A stretch of DNA of 64,000 nt. It comes from Brenneria goodwinii. GTDB lineage: Bacteria; Pseudomonadota; Gammaproteobacteria; Enterobacterales; Enterobacteriaceae. The notes under the pieces were generated by a model. It was not told where the DNA came from and searched no databases. It saw only the letters and a list, made by a program, of their open reading frames with translations. A program made the translations under genes and the position numbers. The stretch covers positions 4,154,001 to 4,218,000 of the forward strand of contig NZ_CP014137.1 in assembly GCF_002291445.1 (NCBI RefSeq). Direction: 5' to 3'. Below, piece after piece: positions 8,802 to 17,781 of the stretch (position 1 is its first letter; the number at the start of each line of letters is the position of its first letter).

Positions 8802-9743
8802 TCACCTGATATCGGATCCGCCCTTCTCCAAAGGCGCTTCCGGCGTGGCGGGTAATACGATATAGACGCCCTCAAACAACGAGCCTTTTTTATCATCCCC
8901 GAACAGTTCCACTTTTAATTGAACTCTGGCTTTGCGTCCGCGGGCCAAACGATCCAGATCGCCGCTCAATGAGCCAAGATCGGCGATAGCGCTTGGCCTG
9001 CCGGTGATCGGCGTACTATAGCGAATGTGCGCATCGGCCAGAATAATCGTGCCGCCTAAATGTCTTTCCCGCAGCAACAGCCAGATCAGGCCCCATCCCG
9101 TCAGGGTGGCAAGAGAAAACATGCTGCCGGCAAATAGGGTACGATGGGGATTCTGGTTGCCGGTTTCCGGCATGGTAGTAATAAATTTTTGCCCGGTATA
9201 CTGCGTGATTCGCACCCCCATTTTTTCACTCAACGGAATGCGATCGTACCAGGCTTGCTGCAATTGCCCGCACCAGTCGGGCCGATGCAGGATATCATCC
9301 AGCGTCGCTACCGGTTTGATCATCAGAAAATGCCGTATTGGCGTGGTCTGCGCTGCGGTAATTTCGCCCTGATTCACAAAGCCCAGTTTGGCGAAAAACG
9401 CCATCGCATCCTCGCGGGCGCTACAGACTACGCGTTTTACCCCTTCCTGCCGCGCCACCGACTCCAGCGTGATCGCCAGCAACGTTCCCAGCCCCTTGCC
9501 CCGAACATCGGGGTGAACCGCCAGAAAGCGGATTGACGCTTCGTTATCGGCATTGATCGATAGCCGGCCGATCGCCACCAGCCGCCCCTGTTCATCCACC
9601 ACCGTCTGATGGTGCGCTAAGGCATCATAAGCATCGCGTTCAGATCCCAGCGGTTGGTGTAGCGGTTTACGCAACATCTCCCAGCGGAATTGATAGTACG
9701 CATCAAGTTCTTCTGCGGTTTGCGGTACTCTCAGGTGATACAT
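8802..9743 (-). CDS. fabY: GNAT/hotdog fusion protein FabY (YiiD), malonyl-ACP decarboxylase
   Basis: 313 residues. Residues about 1-145 form a GNAT acetyltransferase-like domain with the acetyl-CoA loop VHPDVRGKGLGTLL. Residues about 150-310 form a thioesterase-like hotdog domain (YiiD_C type) with FAGSMFSLATLTGWG. The E. coli homologue YiiD/FabY/MadA has been linked to an alternative start of fatty-acid synthesis by decarboxylation of malonyl-ACP. The ATG at 9743 (MYHLRVPQT) is chosen over 9749 because the GAGG Shine-Dalgarno lies 7 nt before it and abuts the other. The dtd-fabY neighbourhood is as in E. coli, but yicH downstream is not. Confidence 0.93.
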   Translation of the reverse strand: MYHLRVPQTAEELDAYYQFRWEMLRKPLHQPLGSERDAYDALAHHQTVVDEQGRLVAIGRLSINADNEASIRFLAVHPDVRGKGLGTLLAITLESVARQEGVKRVVCSAREDAMAFFAKLGFVNQGEITAAQTTPIRHFLMIKPVATLDDILHRPDWCGQLQQAWYDRIPLSEKMGVRITQYTGQKFITTMPETGNQNPHRTLFAGSMFSLATLTGWGLIWLLLRERHLGGTIILADAHIRYSTPITGRPSAIADLGSLSGDLDRLARGRKARVQLKVELFGDDKKGSLFEGVYIVLPATPEAPLEKGGSDIR

Positions 9744-9887
9744 AAACATGCCTCATGAAAAAAGAGTAACGGGGGCTTTTCGTTGCTAATCTGAAATATC
9801 GAGATACTGGAATCTGCCGTGGGTCATGTTCCTTACTGCAACCTCACCCCGCGCTCCTCCTAACAGCATAATTACGCAGCGCTTTCC

Positions 9888-10325
9888 TTATACTTGCAGC
9901 CAGAACGTCACCGGACCGTCATTAACCAGCGCTACTTTCATATCCGCCGCAAAACGCCCGGTTTCAGTATGAACGCCCTGTTCGCGGCACTGTCCGGCAA
10001 AATATTGATAGAGGCGGTCGGCCTCCGTCGGGTGGGCGCCACGGGAAAAACCGGGCCGCATGCCTTTCTGGGTATCGGCCACCAGCGTAAACTGCGACAC
10101 CACCAACACACCGCCGCCCGCCTGGCGGATATTAAGGTTCATTTTGCCATTGTCGTCACTGAATATACGGTAACCGAGAACCCGCTCACAAAGGCGCGCG
10201 GCTTTTTGTTCGTTATCGCCTTGCTCAACGCCCAACAATACCAACAGCCCGCTCCCGATCTCCCCAACGATCGCACCGTCTACAGTAACGCTAGCGCTGG
10301 AAACCCGTTGAATTAACGCGATCAT
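9888..10325 (-). CDS. dtd: D-aminoacyl-tRNA deacylase
   Basis: 145 residues, the full family length. The enzyme removes D-amino acids (and glycine mischarged on tRNA-Ala) from tRNA, protecting translation fidelity. The diagnostic motifs are present: SQFTLVAD (the SQFTL active-site motif), the GPVTFWLQV C-terminus with the cross-subunit Gly-Pro motif, and the start MIALIQRVSSASVTVDG. It lies between yihX and fabY. In E. coli rbn (yihY) sits between yihX and dtd; here only 72 bp separate them. Confidence 0.98.
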   Translation of the reverse strand: MIALIQRVSSASVTVDGAIVGEIGSGLLVLLGVEQGDNEQKAARLCERVLGYRIFSDDNGKMNLNIRQAGGGVLVVSQFTLVADTQKGMRPGFSRGAHPTEADRLYQYFAGQCREQGVHTETGRFAADMKVALVNDGPVTFWLQV

Positions 10326-10397
10326 CGAATGTTACCGCTCCTGTTTTCATTATTCTGCAAGGGCCATAGCGAATATGCGCGCCCCCCAGGTTTGACT

Positions 10398-11009
10398 TTA
10401 CTCACTGACAGCGGCGGTTTGCGCGGCAAAAAAGTCCGGAACCACCTGACGGTCTTTAACCAAAATGCTGCGGATACCCAGCGCCTGAGCGGCGGCGATA
10501 TTGGCGGGGTTGTCATCAAAGAAGACGGCTTGATCCGGCGTAACCCCTTCCTGCGTCAACACATAGTGATAGATGGACGCTTCAGGCTTGCGTGCGCCGA
10601 TATCCTGAGAGAGATAAAGACGATCGGCCGCTTCTTCCACTTCCGGGAACAAAACGGGCCAATGACCGCAATGCAAACGATTGGTGTTGGAAAGGATCAC
10701 CACCCGGTGCCCTTCTTTACGAAGCAACTGCATGATATTGATGACTTCGGGACGCAATGCGACAAAAATAGCCTGCCAGCCTGCGGAAAACTGCTCAAAG
10801 CTCAGCGCGATGCCCATTTCATGGCATAACTGCTCGGCAAACACTTCATCACTGATTTCACCGCGTTCATGCTGTTCAAAGGTTTCGCCCATCACAAACC
10901 GCTCTTTCAGCGTGGCCAGCGGCGCACTGCTCAACCTGCTCCATACGCCTAATACACGGTTGAAATCAATATCAATGACAACATTGCCCAAATCAAAGAT
11001 ATAAAGCAT
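10398..11009 (-). CDS. yihX: alpha-D-glucose-1-phosphate phosphatase YihX (HAD family)
   Basis: 203 residues. It belongs to the haloacid dehalogenase superfamily; the E. coli homologue dephosphorylates alpha-glucose-1-phosphate. HAD motif I is FDLGNVVIDID (residues 4-14, with the nucleophile D and a second D). Motif II is VVILSNTN, and the acidic motif IV is VFFDDNPANI. An AAGGAAAG Shine-Dalgarno precedes the ATG. It is probably cotranscribed with dtd. Confidence 0.95.
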   Translation of the reverse strand: MLYIFDLGNVVIDIDFNRVLGVWSRLSSAPLATLKERFVMGETFEQHERGEISDEVFAEQLCHEMGIALSFEQFSAGWQAIFVALRPEVINIMQLLRKEGHRVVILSNTNRLHCGHWPVLFPEVEEAADRLYLSQDIGARKPEASIYHYVLTQEGVTPDQAVFFDDNPANIAAAQALGIRSILVKDRQVVPDFFAAQTAAVSE

Positions 11010-11097
11010 GGCACTTTCCTTCTGCTGTAACCGTAGGATTTTTTACTGTAACGGGAAATGGCAAAACTGAACAGCGGGGAGATCAAAGCGAAGTGTA

Positions 11098-11130
11098 TCA
11101 ATAAAACTCAGGGCACCCGAAGGTGCCCTG
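11098..11130 (-). terminator. Rho-independent terminator of typA
   Basis: A 9-bp perfect stem, CAGGGCACC with GGTGCCCTG (11109-11130), and a 4-nt loop. On the minus strand it is followed by a T-rich tail. It sits 24 bp after the typA stop. Confidence 0.9.
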
Positions 11131-11153
11131 TTATACGCCAAACGGCAGAAAAA

Positions 11154-12971
11154 TCAGTTTCCGCCGCGATTAGCGCGTCGACGATCGTTTTCCGTCAGAT
11201 AACGCTTACGGATACGAACCGACAACGGCGTTACTTCAACCAGTTCGTCATCATCGATAAACTCCAGCGCCTGCTCCAGCGACATTTTGATTGCCGGAAC
11301 CAGCGTCGTCGCTTCATCCGTACCGGAAGCACGCATGTTGGTCAGTTTCTTACCGGTCAGGCAGTTTACCGTCAGATCGTTGGAACGGGAGTGGATGCCG
11401 ATGATCTGGCCTTCATACACTTCCGCGCCGTGACCCAGGAACAGTTTACCGCGATCTTGCAGACCGAACAGCGCAAACGCGACGGCTTTACCCTGACCGT
11501 TGGAAATCAACACGCCGTTCTGACGCTGGCCGATATCGCCCGGACGTACGTCATCGTAGTGGCTGAAAGTGGAGTACAGCAGACCGGTACCGGATGTCAT
11601 GGTCATGAATTCGGTACGGAAGCCAATCAGGCCGCGAGCCGGGATCAGGTAATCCAGACGGATACGACCCTTGCCATCCGGGACCATGTTTTTCACATCG
11701 CCCTTACGCTCGCCCATGGCTTGCATGACGGCGCCTTGATGCTGTTCTTCAATATCCAGCGTGACGTTTTCAAACGGTTCCTGATTGCGGCCGTCGATAA
11801 CGCGGTTAATTACTTTCGGACGAGATACCGCAAGTTCAAACCCTTCACGACGCATGTTTTCAATCAGCACGGACAGATGAAGTTCGCCACGGCCGGATAC
11901 GCGGAACGCATCCGCATCTTCCGTTTCTTCAACGCGCAGCGCCACGTTGTGGACCAGCTCTTTTTTCAGACGATCCAGGATCTGACGAGAAGTCACAAAC
12001 TTCCCTTCCTTGCCACAGAACGGAGAGGTGTTAACACAGAAGAACATGGTTACCGTCGGCTCATCAACGCTCAACGCCGGCAACGCTTCAACCGTATTGG
12101 GATCGCAGATGGTATCGGAGATATTCAGTTCACCCAAACCGGTGATGGCAATGATATCGCCCGCTTCCGCCAGCGTGGTTTCGATACGTTCCAGGCCCAT
12201 ATGACCCAGGACTTTACCGACTTTACCGTTGCGGGTTTTCCCTTCACTGTCGATAATCGTAACTTGCTGATTAGGCTTGATTACTCCGCGTTTGATACGG
12301 CCGATGCCGATAACGCCGACATAGCTGTTGTAATCCAACTGGGAGATCTGCATCTGCAAAGGACCGTCGCGATCGACCTTCGGTGCGTCAACATGTTCGA
12401 CAATCGCTTCAAACAGCGGCGTCATATCGCTTGCCATGTCATTATGATCCAGACCGGCAATACCGTTTAATGCGGAAGCATAAACGATAGGGAAATCCAG
12501 TTGTTCGTCCGTTGCATCCAGGTTTACGAACAGATCGAATACCTGATCGACAACCCAGTCGGGACGGGCGCCAGGACGGTCAACTTTGTTGATTACCACG
12601 ATCGGCTTCAGACCATTAGCAAATGCTTTTTTGGTCACGAAACGGGTCTGCGGCATCGGGCCATCCATTGCATCAACGACTAACAGCACCGAGTCAACCA
12701 TCGACATTACACGTTCAACCTCACCACCGAAGTCGGCGTGTCCGGGGGTATCCACGATGTTAATGCGGTAGTCTTTCCAGTTAATGGCGGTATTCTTGGC
12801 GAGAATGGTTATTCCACGCTCTTTCTCCAAATCGTTGGAGTCCATTACACGTTCGGTTGCTTCAGTGCGTTCTCCGAAAGTTCCGGATTGTTGCAACAAC
12901 TTATCGACCAGGGTGGTTTTCCCATGGTCAACGTGCGCAATAATGGCGATGTTACGCAAATTTTCGATCAC
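11154..12971 (-). CDS. typA: ribosome-associated GTPase TypA/BipA
   Basis: 605 residues (607 in E. coli). It is a translational GTPase related to EF-G that binds 70S ribosomes and helps 50S assembly, notably in the cold. The P-loop AHVDHGKTTL lies at 12-21, DTPGH (G3) follows, and NKVDRPGARPDWV contains G4. The C-terminal region RGLIGFRTEFMTMTSGTG is the BipA-specific domain. It is transcribed divergently from glnA across a 368-bp shared control region, as in E. coli. Confidence 0.98.
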   Translation of the reverse strand: MIENLRNIAIIAHVDHGKTTLVDKLLQQSGTFGERTEATERVMDSNDLEKERGITILAKNTAINWKDYRINIVDTPGHADFGGEVERVMSMVDSVLLVVDAMDGPMPQTRFVTKKAFANGLKPIVVINKVDRPGARPDWVVDQVFDLFVNLDATDEQLDFPIVYASALNGIAGLDHNDMASDMTPLFEAIVEHVDAPKVDRDGPLQMQISQLDYNSYVGVIGIGRIKRGVIKPNQQVTIIDSEGKTRNGKVGKVLGHMGLERIETTLAEAGDIIAITGLGELNISDTICDPNTVEALPALSVDEPTVTMFFCVNTSPFCGKEGKFVTSRQILDRLKKELVHNVALRVEETEDADAFRVSGRGELHLSVLIENMRREGFELAVSRPKVINRVIDGRNQEPFENVTLDIEEQHQGAVMQAMGERKGDVKNMVPDGKGRIRLDYLIPARGLIGFRTEFMTMTSGTGLLYSTFSHYDDVRPGDIGQRQNGVLISNGQGKAVAFALFGLQDRGKLFLGHGAEVYEGQIIGIHSRSNDLTVNCLTGKKLTNMRASGTDEATTLVPAIKMSLEQALEFIDDDELVEVTPLSVRIRKRYLTENDRRRANRGGN

Positions 12972-13078
12972 AGCTTTGCCTCAGGCATTTAGAAATAGCG
13001 CGCTATTGTACACGTATTAATCGAGAGACTAAACAGGATCACAAGCATCAATCATAAACAACCTGATACTGCTTACTT

Positions 13079-13094
13079 TGTGATCCCTTTCACG
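13079..13094 (+). promoter_or_regulatory. CRP site for a glnAp1-type promoter
   Basis: TGTGATCCCTTTCACG fits the CRP consensus TGTGA-N6-TCACA with one mismatch. E. coli glnA has a sigma-70 promoter (glnAp1) activated by CRP and located upstream of the NtrC-dependent promoter. The placement here, upstream of two NtrC boxes, is equivalent. Confidence 0.65.
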
Positions 13095-13122
13095 GTGCAA
13101 AAACGCTACAAGCGATCACCAT

Positions 13123-13139
13123 AGCACCATTTTAGTGCA
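13123..13139 (+). promoter_or_regulatory. NtrC enhancer site 1 (glnA)
   Basis: AGCACCATTTTAGTGCA matches the NtrC consensus TGCACCA-N3-TGGTGCA with small deviations. It is centred 32 bp before a second, better site. Phosphorylated NtrC binds such pairs cooperatively to activate sigma-54 polymerase at glnAp2. Confidence 0.85.
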
Positions 13140-13154
13140 GTGATTCGCAGATAA

Positions 13155-13171
13155 AGCACCATTTTGGTGCT
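13155..13171 (+). promoter_or_regulatory. NtrC enhancer site 2 (glnA)
   Basis: AGCACCATTTTGGTGCT is a perfect NtrC palindrome (AGCACCA, 3 bp, TGGTGCT). It lies about 85 bp upstream of the sigma-54 promoter. A further half-site, AATGGTGCA (13181-13189), is nearby. Confidence 0.9.
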
Positions 13172-13244
13172 ACAAGCTATAATGGTGCAGCGAATCTTGA
13201 GAGCAAAGCCCCAAGCGGCAACACATAGCATTAATTTAAAAAGT

Positions 13245-13260
13245 TGGCACACTTTTAGCT
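13245..13260 (+). promoter_or_regulatory. sigma-54 promoter glnAp2
   Basis: TGGCACACTTTTAGCT has the invariant GG (13246-13247) and GC (13258-13259) separated by 10 bp, as sigma-54 requires. It resembles E. coli glnAp2. It is 80 bp before the glnA start and is driven by the NtrC sites upstream. Confidence 0.85.
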
Positions 13261-13339
13261 TTAGTCTACTCACGGTAACAACATCAATCTACAACGATAT
13301 TCGTTCCACGACGATAAATGACAATCGGGAGAACCAAGT

Positions 13340-14749
13340 ATGTCCGCAGAACACGTTTTGACGATGCTGAATGAACATGAAGTGAAGTTCGTTGATTTAC
13401 GCTTTACCGACACCAAAGGCAAAGAACAGCACGTCACCATTCCAGCCCACCAGGTTGACGCCGACTTTTTCGAAGAAGGCAAAATGTTTGATGGTTCCTC
13501 GATTGGCGGCTGGAAGGGTATTAACGAATCCGACATGGTATTGATGCCGGATGCCAGCACCGCCGTCCTCGACCCTTTCTATGAAGAATCCACGCTGATC
13601 ATCCGCTGCGACATTCTGGAACCAGGCACCATGCAGGGTTATGACCGCGACCCGCGTTCTATCTCTAAACGTGCGGAAGACTTCCTGCGTTCTTCCGGTA
13701 TTGCCGACACCGTACTGTTTGGGCCGGAACCCGAATTTTTCCTGTTTGACGACGTACGCTTCGGCAGCAGCATCTCCGGTTCTCATGTCACTATCGATGA
13801 CATCGAAGGCGCCTGGAACTCCAACAAAGAATATGAAGGCGGTAACAAAGGTCACCGTCCGGCAATCAAAGGCGGTTATTTCCCGGTTCCTCCGGTTGAC
13901 TCATCACAGGACATCCGTTCCACCATGTGTCTGACCATGGAAGAAATGGGTCTGGTTGTTGAAGCGCATCACCACGAAGTGGCAACGGCTGGTCAGAACG
14001 AAGTGGCAACCCGCTTCAACTCCATGACCAAAAAAGCGGATGAAATCCAGATTTACAAATACGTTGTCCATAACGTCGCTCACGCTTTCGGCAAAACCGC
14101 CACATTCATGCCGAAACCGCTGTTCGGCGACAACGGCTCCGGTATGCACTGCCATATGTCTTTGTCCAAAGATGGCGCAAACCTGTTCTCCGGCGACAAA
14201 TACGGCGGCCTGTCCGAAACTGCGCTGTACTACATCGGCGGCATCATCAAACACGCCAAAGCGATCAACGCGCTGGCCAACCCGACCACCAACTCTTACA
14301 AACGTCTGGTTCCAGGCTACGAAGCGCCGGTCATGCTGGCTTACTCCGCTCGTAACCGTTCCGCTTCCATCCGTATCCCGGTGGTCGCTAGCCCGAAAGC
14401 GCGCCGTATTGAAGTTCGCTTCCCGGATCCGGCTGCCAACCCATACCTGGCATTCTCCGCGCTGCTGATGGCCGGCCTGGACGGTATCATCAACAAGATC
14501 CATCCTGGCGATGCTATGGATAAGAACTTGTACGATCTGCCGCCGGAAGAAGCGAGCGAAATCCCAACCGTAGCCGGTTCTCTGGAAGAAGCGCTGAACG
14601 CGCTGGACGCAGACCGTGAGTTCCTGACCCGTGGCGGCGTATTCACTGATGATACGATTGATGCTTATATCGAGCTGCGTAAATCAGAAAACGATCGCGT
14701 TCGCATGACGCCGCACCCGGTTGAGTTTGAACTGTACTACAGCGTTTAA
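13340..14749 (+). CDS. glnA: glutamine synthetase, type I
   Basis: 469 residues, the E. coli length. It condenses glutamate and ammonia to glutamine with ATP and forms a dodecamer. The N-terminal beta-grasp domain contains DGSSIGGWKGI. The catalytic domain contains the metal ligands in GPEPEFFLFD and NGSGMHCHMSLSK. The adenylylation loop NLYDLPPEE places the regulated tyrosine at codon 398 (397 in the mature protein), so activity should be controlled by GlnE/GlnB. Transcription is under CRP and NtrC/sigma-54 control from the upstream region, and the terminator lies about 200 bp downstream. Confidence 0.99.
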   Translation: MSAEHVLTMLNEHEVKFVDLRFTDTKGKEQHVTIPAHQVDADFFEEGKMFDGSSIGGWKGINESDMVLMPDASTAVLDPFYEESTLIIRCDILEPGTMQGYDRDPRSISKRAEDFLRSSGIADTVLFGPEPEFFLFDDVRFGSSISGSHVTIDDIEGAWNSNKEYEGGNKGHRPAIKGGYFPVPPVDSSQDIRSTMCLTMEEMGLVVEAHHHEVATAGQNEVATRFNSMTKKADEIQIYKYVVHNVAHAFGKTATFMPKPLFGDNGSGMHCHMSLSKDGANLFSGDKYGGLSETALYYIGGIIKHAKAINALANPTTNSYKRLVPGYEAPVMLAYSARNRSASIRIPVVASPKARRIEVRFPDPAANPYLAFSALLMAGLDGIINKIHPGDAMDKNLYDLPPEEASEIPTVAGSLEEALNALDADREFLTRGGVFTDDTIDAYIELRKSENDRVRMTPHPVEFELYYSV

Positions 14750-14958
14750 TTACTCAGCGCTTAGCCGACAGTAGTCCGATCGCGCTGACGCTCGGGCTAC
14801 TGCCAGGATAGCTAATTTTATTGATGTTTTGTTTCGTGACGGGCTTATCCATGTCCGTCACCTCAGGAGGGCCGTCGCGGCGCGACGTTTAAAAATTTCT
14901 CCTGGAAATTTTTTGTTGCCGTGGAAACTTTTCAGCCCATCTCATGATGGGCTTTTTT
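14750..14958 (+). ncRNA. glnZ: structured glnA 3'UTR, candidate GlnZ-type sRNA
   Basis: The 209 nt between the glnA stop and its terminator are non-coding and rich in hairpins. CAGTAGTCCGA pairs with TCGGGCTACTG (from 14768), GTGACGG with CCGTCAC, GTCGC with GCGAC, and AAAAATTTC with GAAATTTTTT. A strong terminator with a T6 tail ends it. In E. coli and Salmonella the glnA mRNA releases an Hfq-binding sRNA, GlnZ, from its 3'UTR by RNase E. Position and structure fit, but I could not align it to known GlnZ, and the exact 5' end is unknown. Confidence 0.45.
14934..14958 (+). terminator. Rho-independent terminator of glnA
   Basis: GCCCATC (14935-14941) pairs with GATGGGC (14946-14952) around TCAT, followed by TTTTTT. 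It separates glnA from glnLG and limits read-through, so NtrBC levels depend partly on their own promoter. Confidence 0.92.
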
Positions 14959-15007
14959 CTCCACGGGCTCTGAAGTGGCTACATCATATCTATAATCTAC
15001 AATACTA

Positions 15008-15024
15008 TGCACTCATATAGTGCG
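15008..15024 (+). promoter_or_regulatory. NtrC operator at the glnL promoter
   Basis: TGCACTCATATAGTGCG contains GCACT and AGTGC as an inverted repeat in NtrC-site spacing. It lies 13 bp before the glnL ATG. E. coli has an NtrC site at the same place that represses the weak glnL promoter, limiting NtrBC synthesis. Confidence 0.75.
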
Positions 15025-15036
15025 GGAGTCTGCGTT

Positions 15037-16086
15037 ATGGCAACAGGCACGCTGCCCGATGCTGGGCAGATCCTAAATTCTTTAATAAACAGCATATTGT
15101 TATTGGATAACGATCTGGCTATTCATTATTCCAATCCGGCGGCACAACAATTACTGGCTCAGAGTTCCCGTAAATTGTCAGGAACGCCTCTGCCGGATTT
15201 GCTGGGATATTTTTCTCTGAATATAGATTTGATGCGTGAGAGTCTGGATTCAGGGCAAGGTTTTACGGATAACGAAGTCACCATTGTCGTAGACGGCAAA
15301 GCACATATCATGTCGCTCACCGCCCAGCGGATGCCCAATAGTTTCATCCTGCTGGAGATGGCGCCGATGGATAACCAACGCCGCCTTAGTCAAGAACAGC
15401 TTCAGCAAGCTCAACAGCAAGCTGCCCGCGATCTGGTCAGAGGGCTGGCCCATGAGATTAAAAATCCGCTTGGCGGGTTACGCGGGGCCGCACAGCTGCT
15501 TTCGAAAGCGTTGCCTGATCCAACGTTGACCGAATATACCAAAGTCATTATCGAACAGGCGGATCGCCTGCGTAATCTGGTCGACCGGCTGCTTGGCCCG
15601 CAACAACCCGGCCTGCATGTGACTCAAAGCATTCATCAGGTTGCAGAACGCGTATGCCAACTGGTTTCTTTGGAAAAACCAGACAATGTAACGCTGGTGA
15701 GAGATTACGATCCGAGTTTGCCGGAGCTCACTCACGATCCGGATCAGATTGAGCAGGTTCTGCTGAATATCACGCGTAATGCATTGCAGGCTTTAGGAAA
15801 GACAGGCGGCACCATTACCTTGCGAACCAGAACCGCATTTCAGCTCACTTTACATGGTGTACGTTATCGCCTTGCGGCACGCATTGATATTGAAGACGAC
15901 GGCCCCGGCGTTCCCGCTCAACTACAGGATACGCTGTTTTATCCGATGGTAAGCGGACGCGAGGGCGGCACCGGTCTGGGACTATCGATTGCCCGCAACC
16001 TTATCGATCAACACTCCGGTAAAATTGAATTTAACAGTTGGCCAGGTCATACCGAATTTTCGGTTTATCTGCCCATTCGCCAGTGA
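15037..16086 (+). CDS. glnL: nitrogen sensor histidine kinase NtrB
   Basis: 349 residues from the ATG at 15037 (MATGTLPDAGQ), equal to E. coli. The in-frame ATG at 15007 lies within the NtrC operator and has no ribosome site, so it was rejected; GGGAG precedes the chosen start. The protein has an N-terminal PAS domain (about 10-110), the phospho-acceptor H139 in GLAHEIKNPLGG and an ATPase domain with the N-box ITRNALQAL and GTGLGLSIARNLI. It lacks membrane segments. PII (GlnB) tells it the glutamine status, and it phosphorylates or dephosphorylates NtrC. Confidence 0.98.
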   Translation: MATGTLPDAGQILNSLINSILLLDNDLAIHYSNPAAQQLLAQSSRKLSGTPLPDLLGYFSLNIDLMRESLDSGQGFTDNEVTIVVDGKAHIMSLTAQRMPNSFILLEMAPMDNQRRLSQEQLQQAQQQAARDLVRGLAHEIKNPLGGLRGAAQLLSKALPDPTLTEYTKVIIEQADRLRNLVDRLLGPQQPGLHVTQSIHQVAERVCQLVSLEKPDNVTLVRDYDPSLPELTHDPDQIEQVLLNITRNALQALGKTGGTITLRTRTAFQLTLHGVRYRLAARIDIEDDGPGVPAQLQDTLFYPMVSGREGGTGLGLSIARNLIDQHSGKIEFNSWPGHTEFSVYLPIRQ

Positions 16087-16094
16087 GGTTCACA

Positions 16095-17507
16095 ATGCAA
16101 CGAGGGATAGTCTGGATTGTCGATGACGATAGCTCCATCCGTTGGGTGCTCGAGCGTGCGCTCACTGGTGCGGGTTTAACCTGCGCCACATTCGATAATG
16201 GGAATCAGGCTCTGCACGCGCTGGCGACACAAACGCCAGACGTACTGTTGTCCGATATCCGGATGCCGGGAATGGACGGGCTGGCGTTATTACAGCAAAT
16301 AAAGCAACGGCATCCGATGCTGCCTGTCATCATTATGACGGCGCACTCCGATCTTGATGCCGCGGTCAGCGCTTATCAACAGGGCGCTTTTGATTACTTA
16401 CCAAAACCATTTGATATTGATGAAGCGGTTGCCTTGGTCGAACGCGCCATCAGTCACTATCTGGAGCAACAGCAGCCCGTTCGCAACCAGCCAATGAATG
16501 GCCCGACAACGGACATCATCGGCGAAGCGCCCGCGATGCAGGATGTATTCCGGATTATCGGCCGTCTTTCACGCTCTTCCATCAGCGTATTAATCAATGG
16601 TGAATCCGGTACGGGTAAAGAGCTGGTCGCTCATGCCCTACACCGCCACAGCCCTCGGGCCAAAGCGCCGTTTATCGCTTTGAACATGGCGGCGATTCCA
16701 AAAGATTTAATCGAATCTGAATTGTTTGGTCATGAGAAAGGCGCGTTTACCGGCGCGAATCAAATTCGTCAGGGGCGCTTCGAACAGGCCGATGGCGGTA
16801 CGCTGTTTCTTGATGAAATCGGCGATATGCCGCTGGATGTTCAGACGCGTCTATTACGTGTACTGGCCGATGGTCAATTTTATCGGGTGGGCGGCTATGC
16901 GGCGGTTAAAGTCGATGTGCGGATTATTGCCGCCACGCACCAGAATCTTGAGCTGCGGGTGCAGGAAGGCAAATTCCGCGAAGACCTCTTTCACCGCCTG
17001 AATGTCATTCGCGTCCATTTACCTCCGCTACGTGAGCGCCGTGAAGATATTCCTCGTCTGGCGCGCTACTTCTTACAGGCTACCGCCAAAGAGCTGGGCG
17101 TTGAACCCAAAAATCTTCATCCGGAAACGGAAACGGCGCTAACAAGACTGCCGTGGCCGGGTAACGTGCGTCAGTTAGAGAACACCTGCCGTTGGCTGAC
17201 GGTGATGGCCGCCGGACAGGAGGTGTTGATTCAGGATTTACCGCCTGAGCTGTTCGAAACAACTGCGCCTGATGCCACGGTACATATGCTGCCGGATAGC
17301 TGGGCAACCTTGTTAGCGCAGTGGGCGGACAGAGCGCTACGTTCCGGTCATCAAAACCTGCTGGCGGAAGCCCAGCCGGAAATGGAAAGAACCTTGCTTA
17401 CCACGGCACTGCGCCATACGCAGGGTCATAAGCAGGAAGCCGCGCGTTTGCTGGGTTGGGGGCGTAATACCCTTACCAGGAAGCTGAAAGAACTGGGCAT
17501 GGAATAA
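16095..17507 (+). CDS. glnG: nitrogen response regulator NtrC, sigma-54 activator
   Basis: 470 residues; the start MQRGIVWIVDD at 16095 follows a GAGG and is 8 bp after glnL, so both are cotranscribed. The receiver domain carries D54 (DVLLSDIRMPG). The AAA+ domain has Walker A GESGTGKE, the sigma-54-contacting GAFTGA loop and Walker B LFLDEIGDMP. The Fis-type helix-turn-helix EAARLLGWGRNTLTRKLKEL ends the protein. When phosphorylated it oligomerises on sites such as those upstream of glnA. Confidence 0.98.
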   Translation: MQRGIVWIVDDDSSIRWVLERALTGAGLTCATFDNGNQALHALATQTPDVLLSDIRMPGMDGLALLQQIKQRHPMLPVIIMTAHSDLDAAVSAYQQGAFDYLPKPFDIDEAVALVERAISHYLEQQQPVRNQPMNGPTTDIIGEAPAMQDVFRIIGRLSRSSISVLINGESGTGKELVAHALHRHSPRAKAPFIALNMAAIPKDLIESELFGHEKGAFTGANQIRQGRFEQADGGTLFLDEIGDMPLDVQTRLLRVLADGQFYRVGGYAAVKVDVRIIAATHQNLELRVQEGKFREDLFHRLNVIRVHLPPLRERREDIPRLARYFLQATAKELGVEPKNLHPETETALTRLPWPGNVRQLENTCRWLTVMAAGQEVLIQDLPPELFETTAPDATVHMLPDSWATLLAQWADRALRSGHQNLLAEAQPEMERTLLTTALRHTQGHKQEAARLLGWGRNTLTRKLKELGME

Positions 17508-17781
17508 CCGACACAGCGATTGTTGATACCGCCATTCGTCACAACAACGGGTAAACAGCCTGGGAAGTGAGGATGCCGGTCACTTTTTAAGGGGGAAATA
17601 CGGTGATGAGGACGCCTCGCACCGTGGCCGCCCCCGATATCTCGATTCTTAGCCGGGATCGAGATGACCCAAAATGGGACGATGACGAAAACGCAAACTA
17701 CCGCACGAAATTGTCGTTAATTTATACTTTACATGCCCCAAGTCAGCAGTATGATCGTGTCGCTGATTCGGGAGGAGTACT

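Noticed and set aside
11058..12470. 470-codon plus-strand frame opposite typA
   Set aside because: It is the antisense shadow of typA, which has full-length family similarity. Similar long shadows occur opposite atpD (57402-58733) and atpA (54768-55796).
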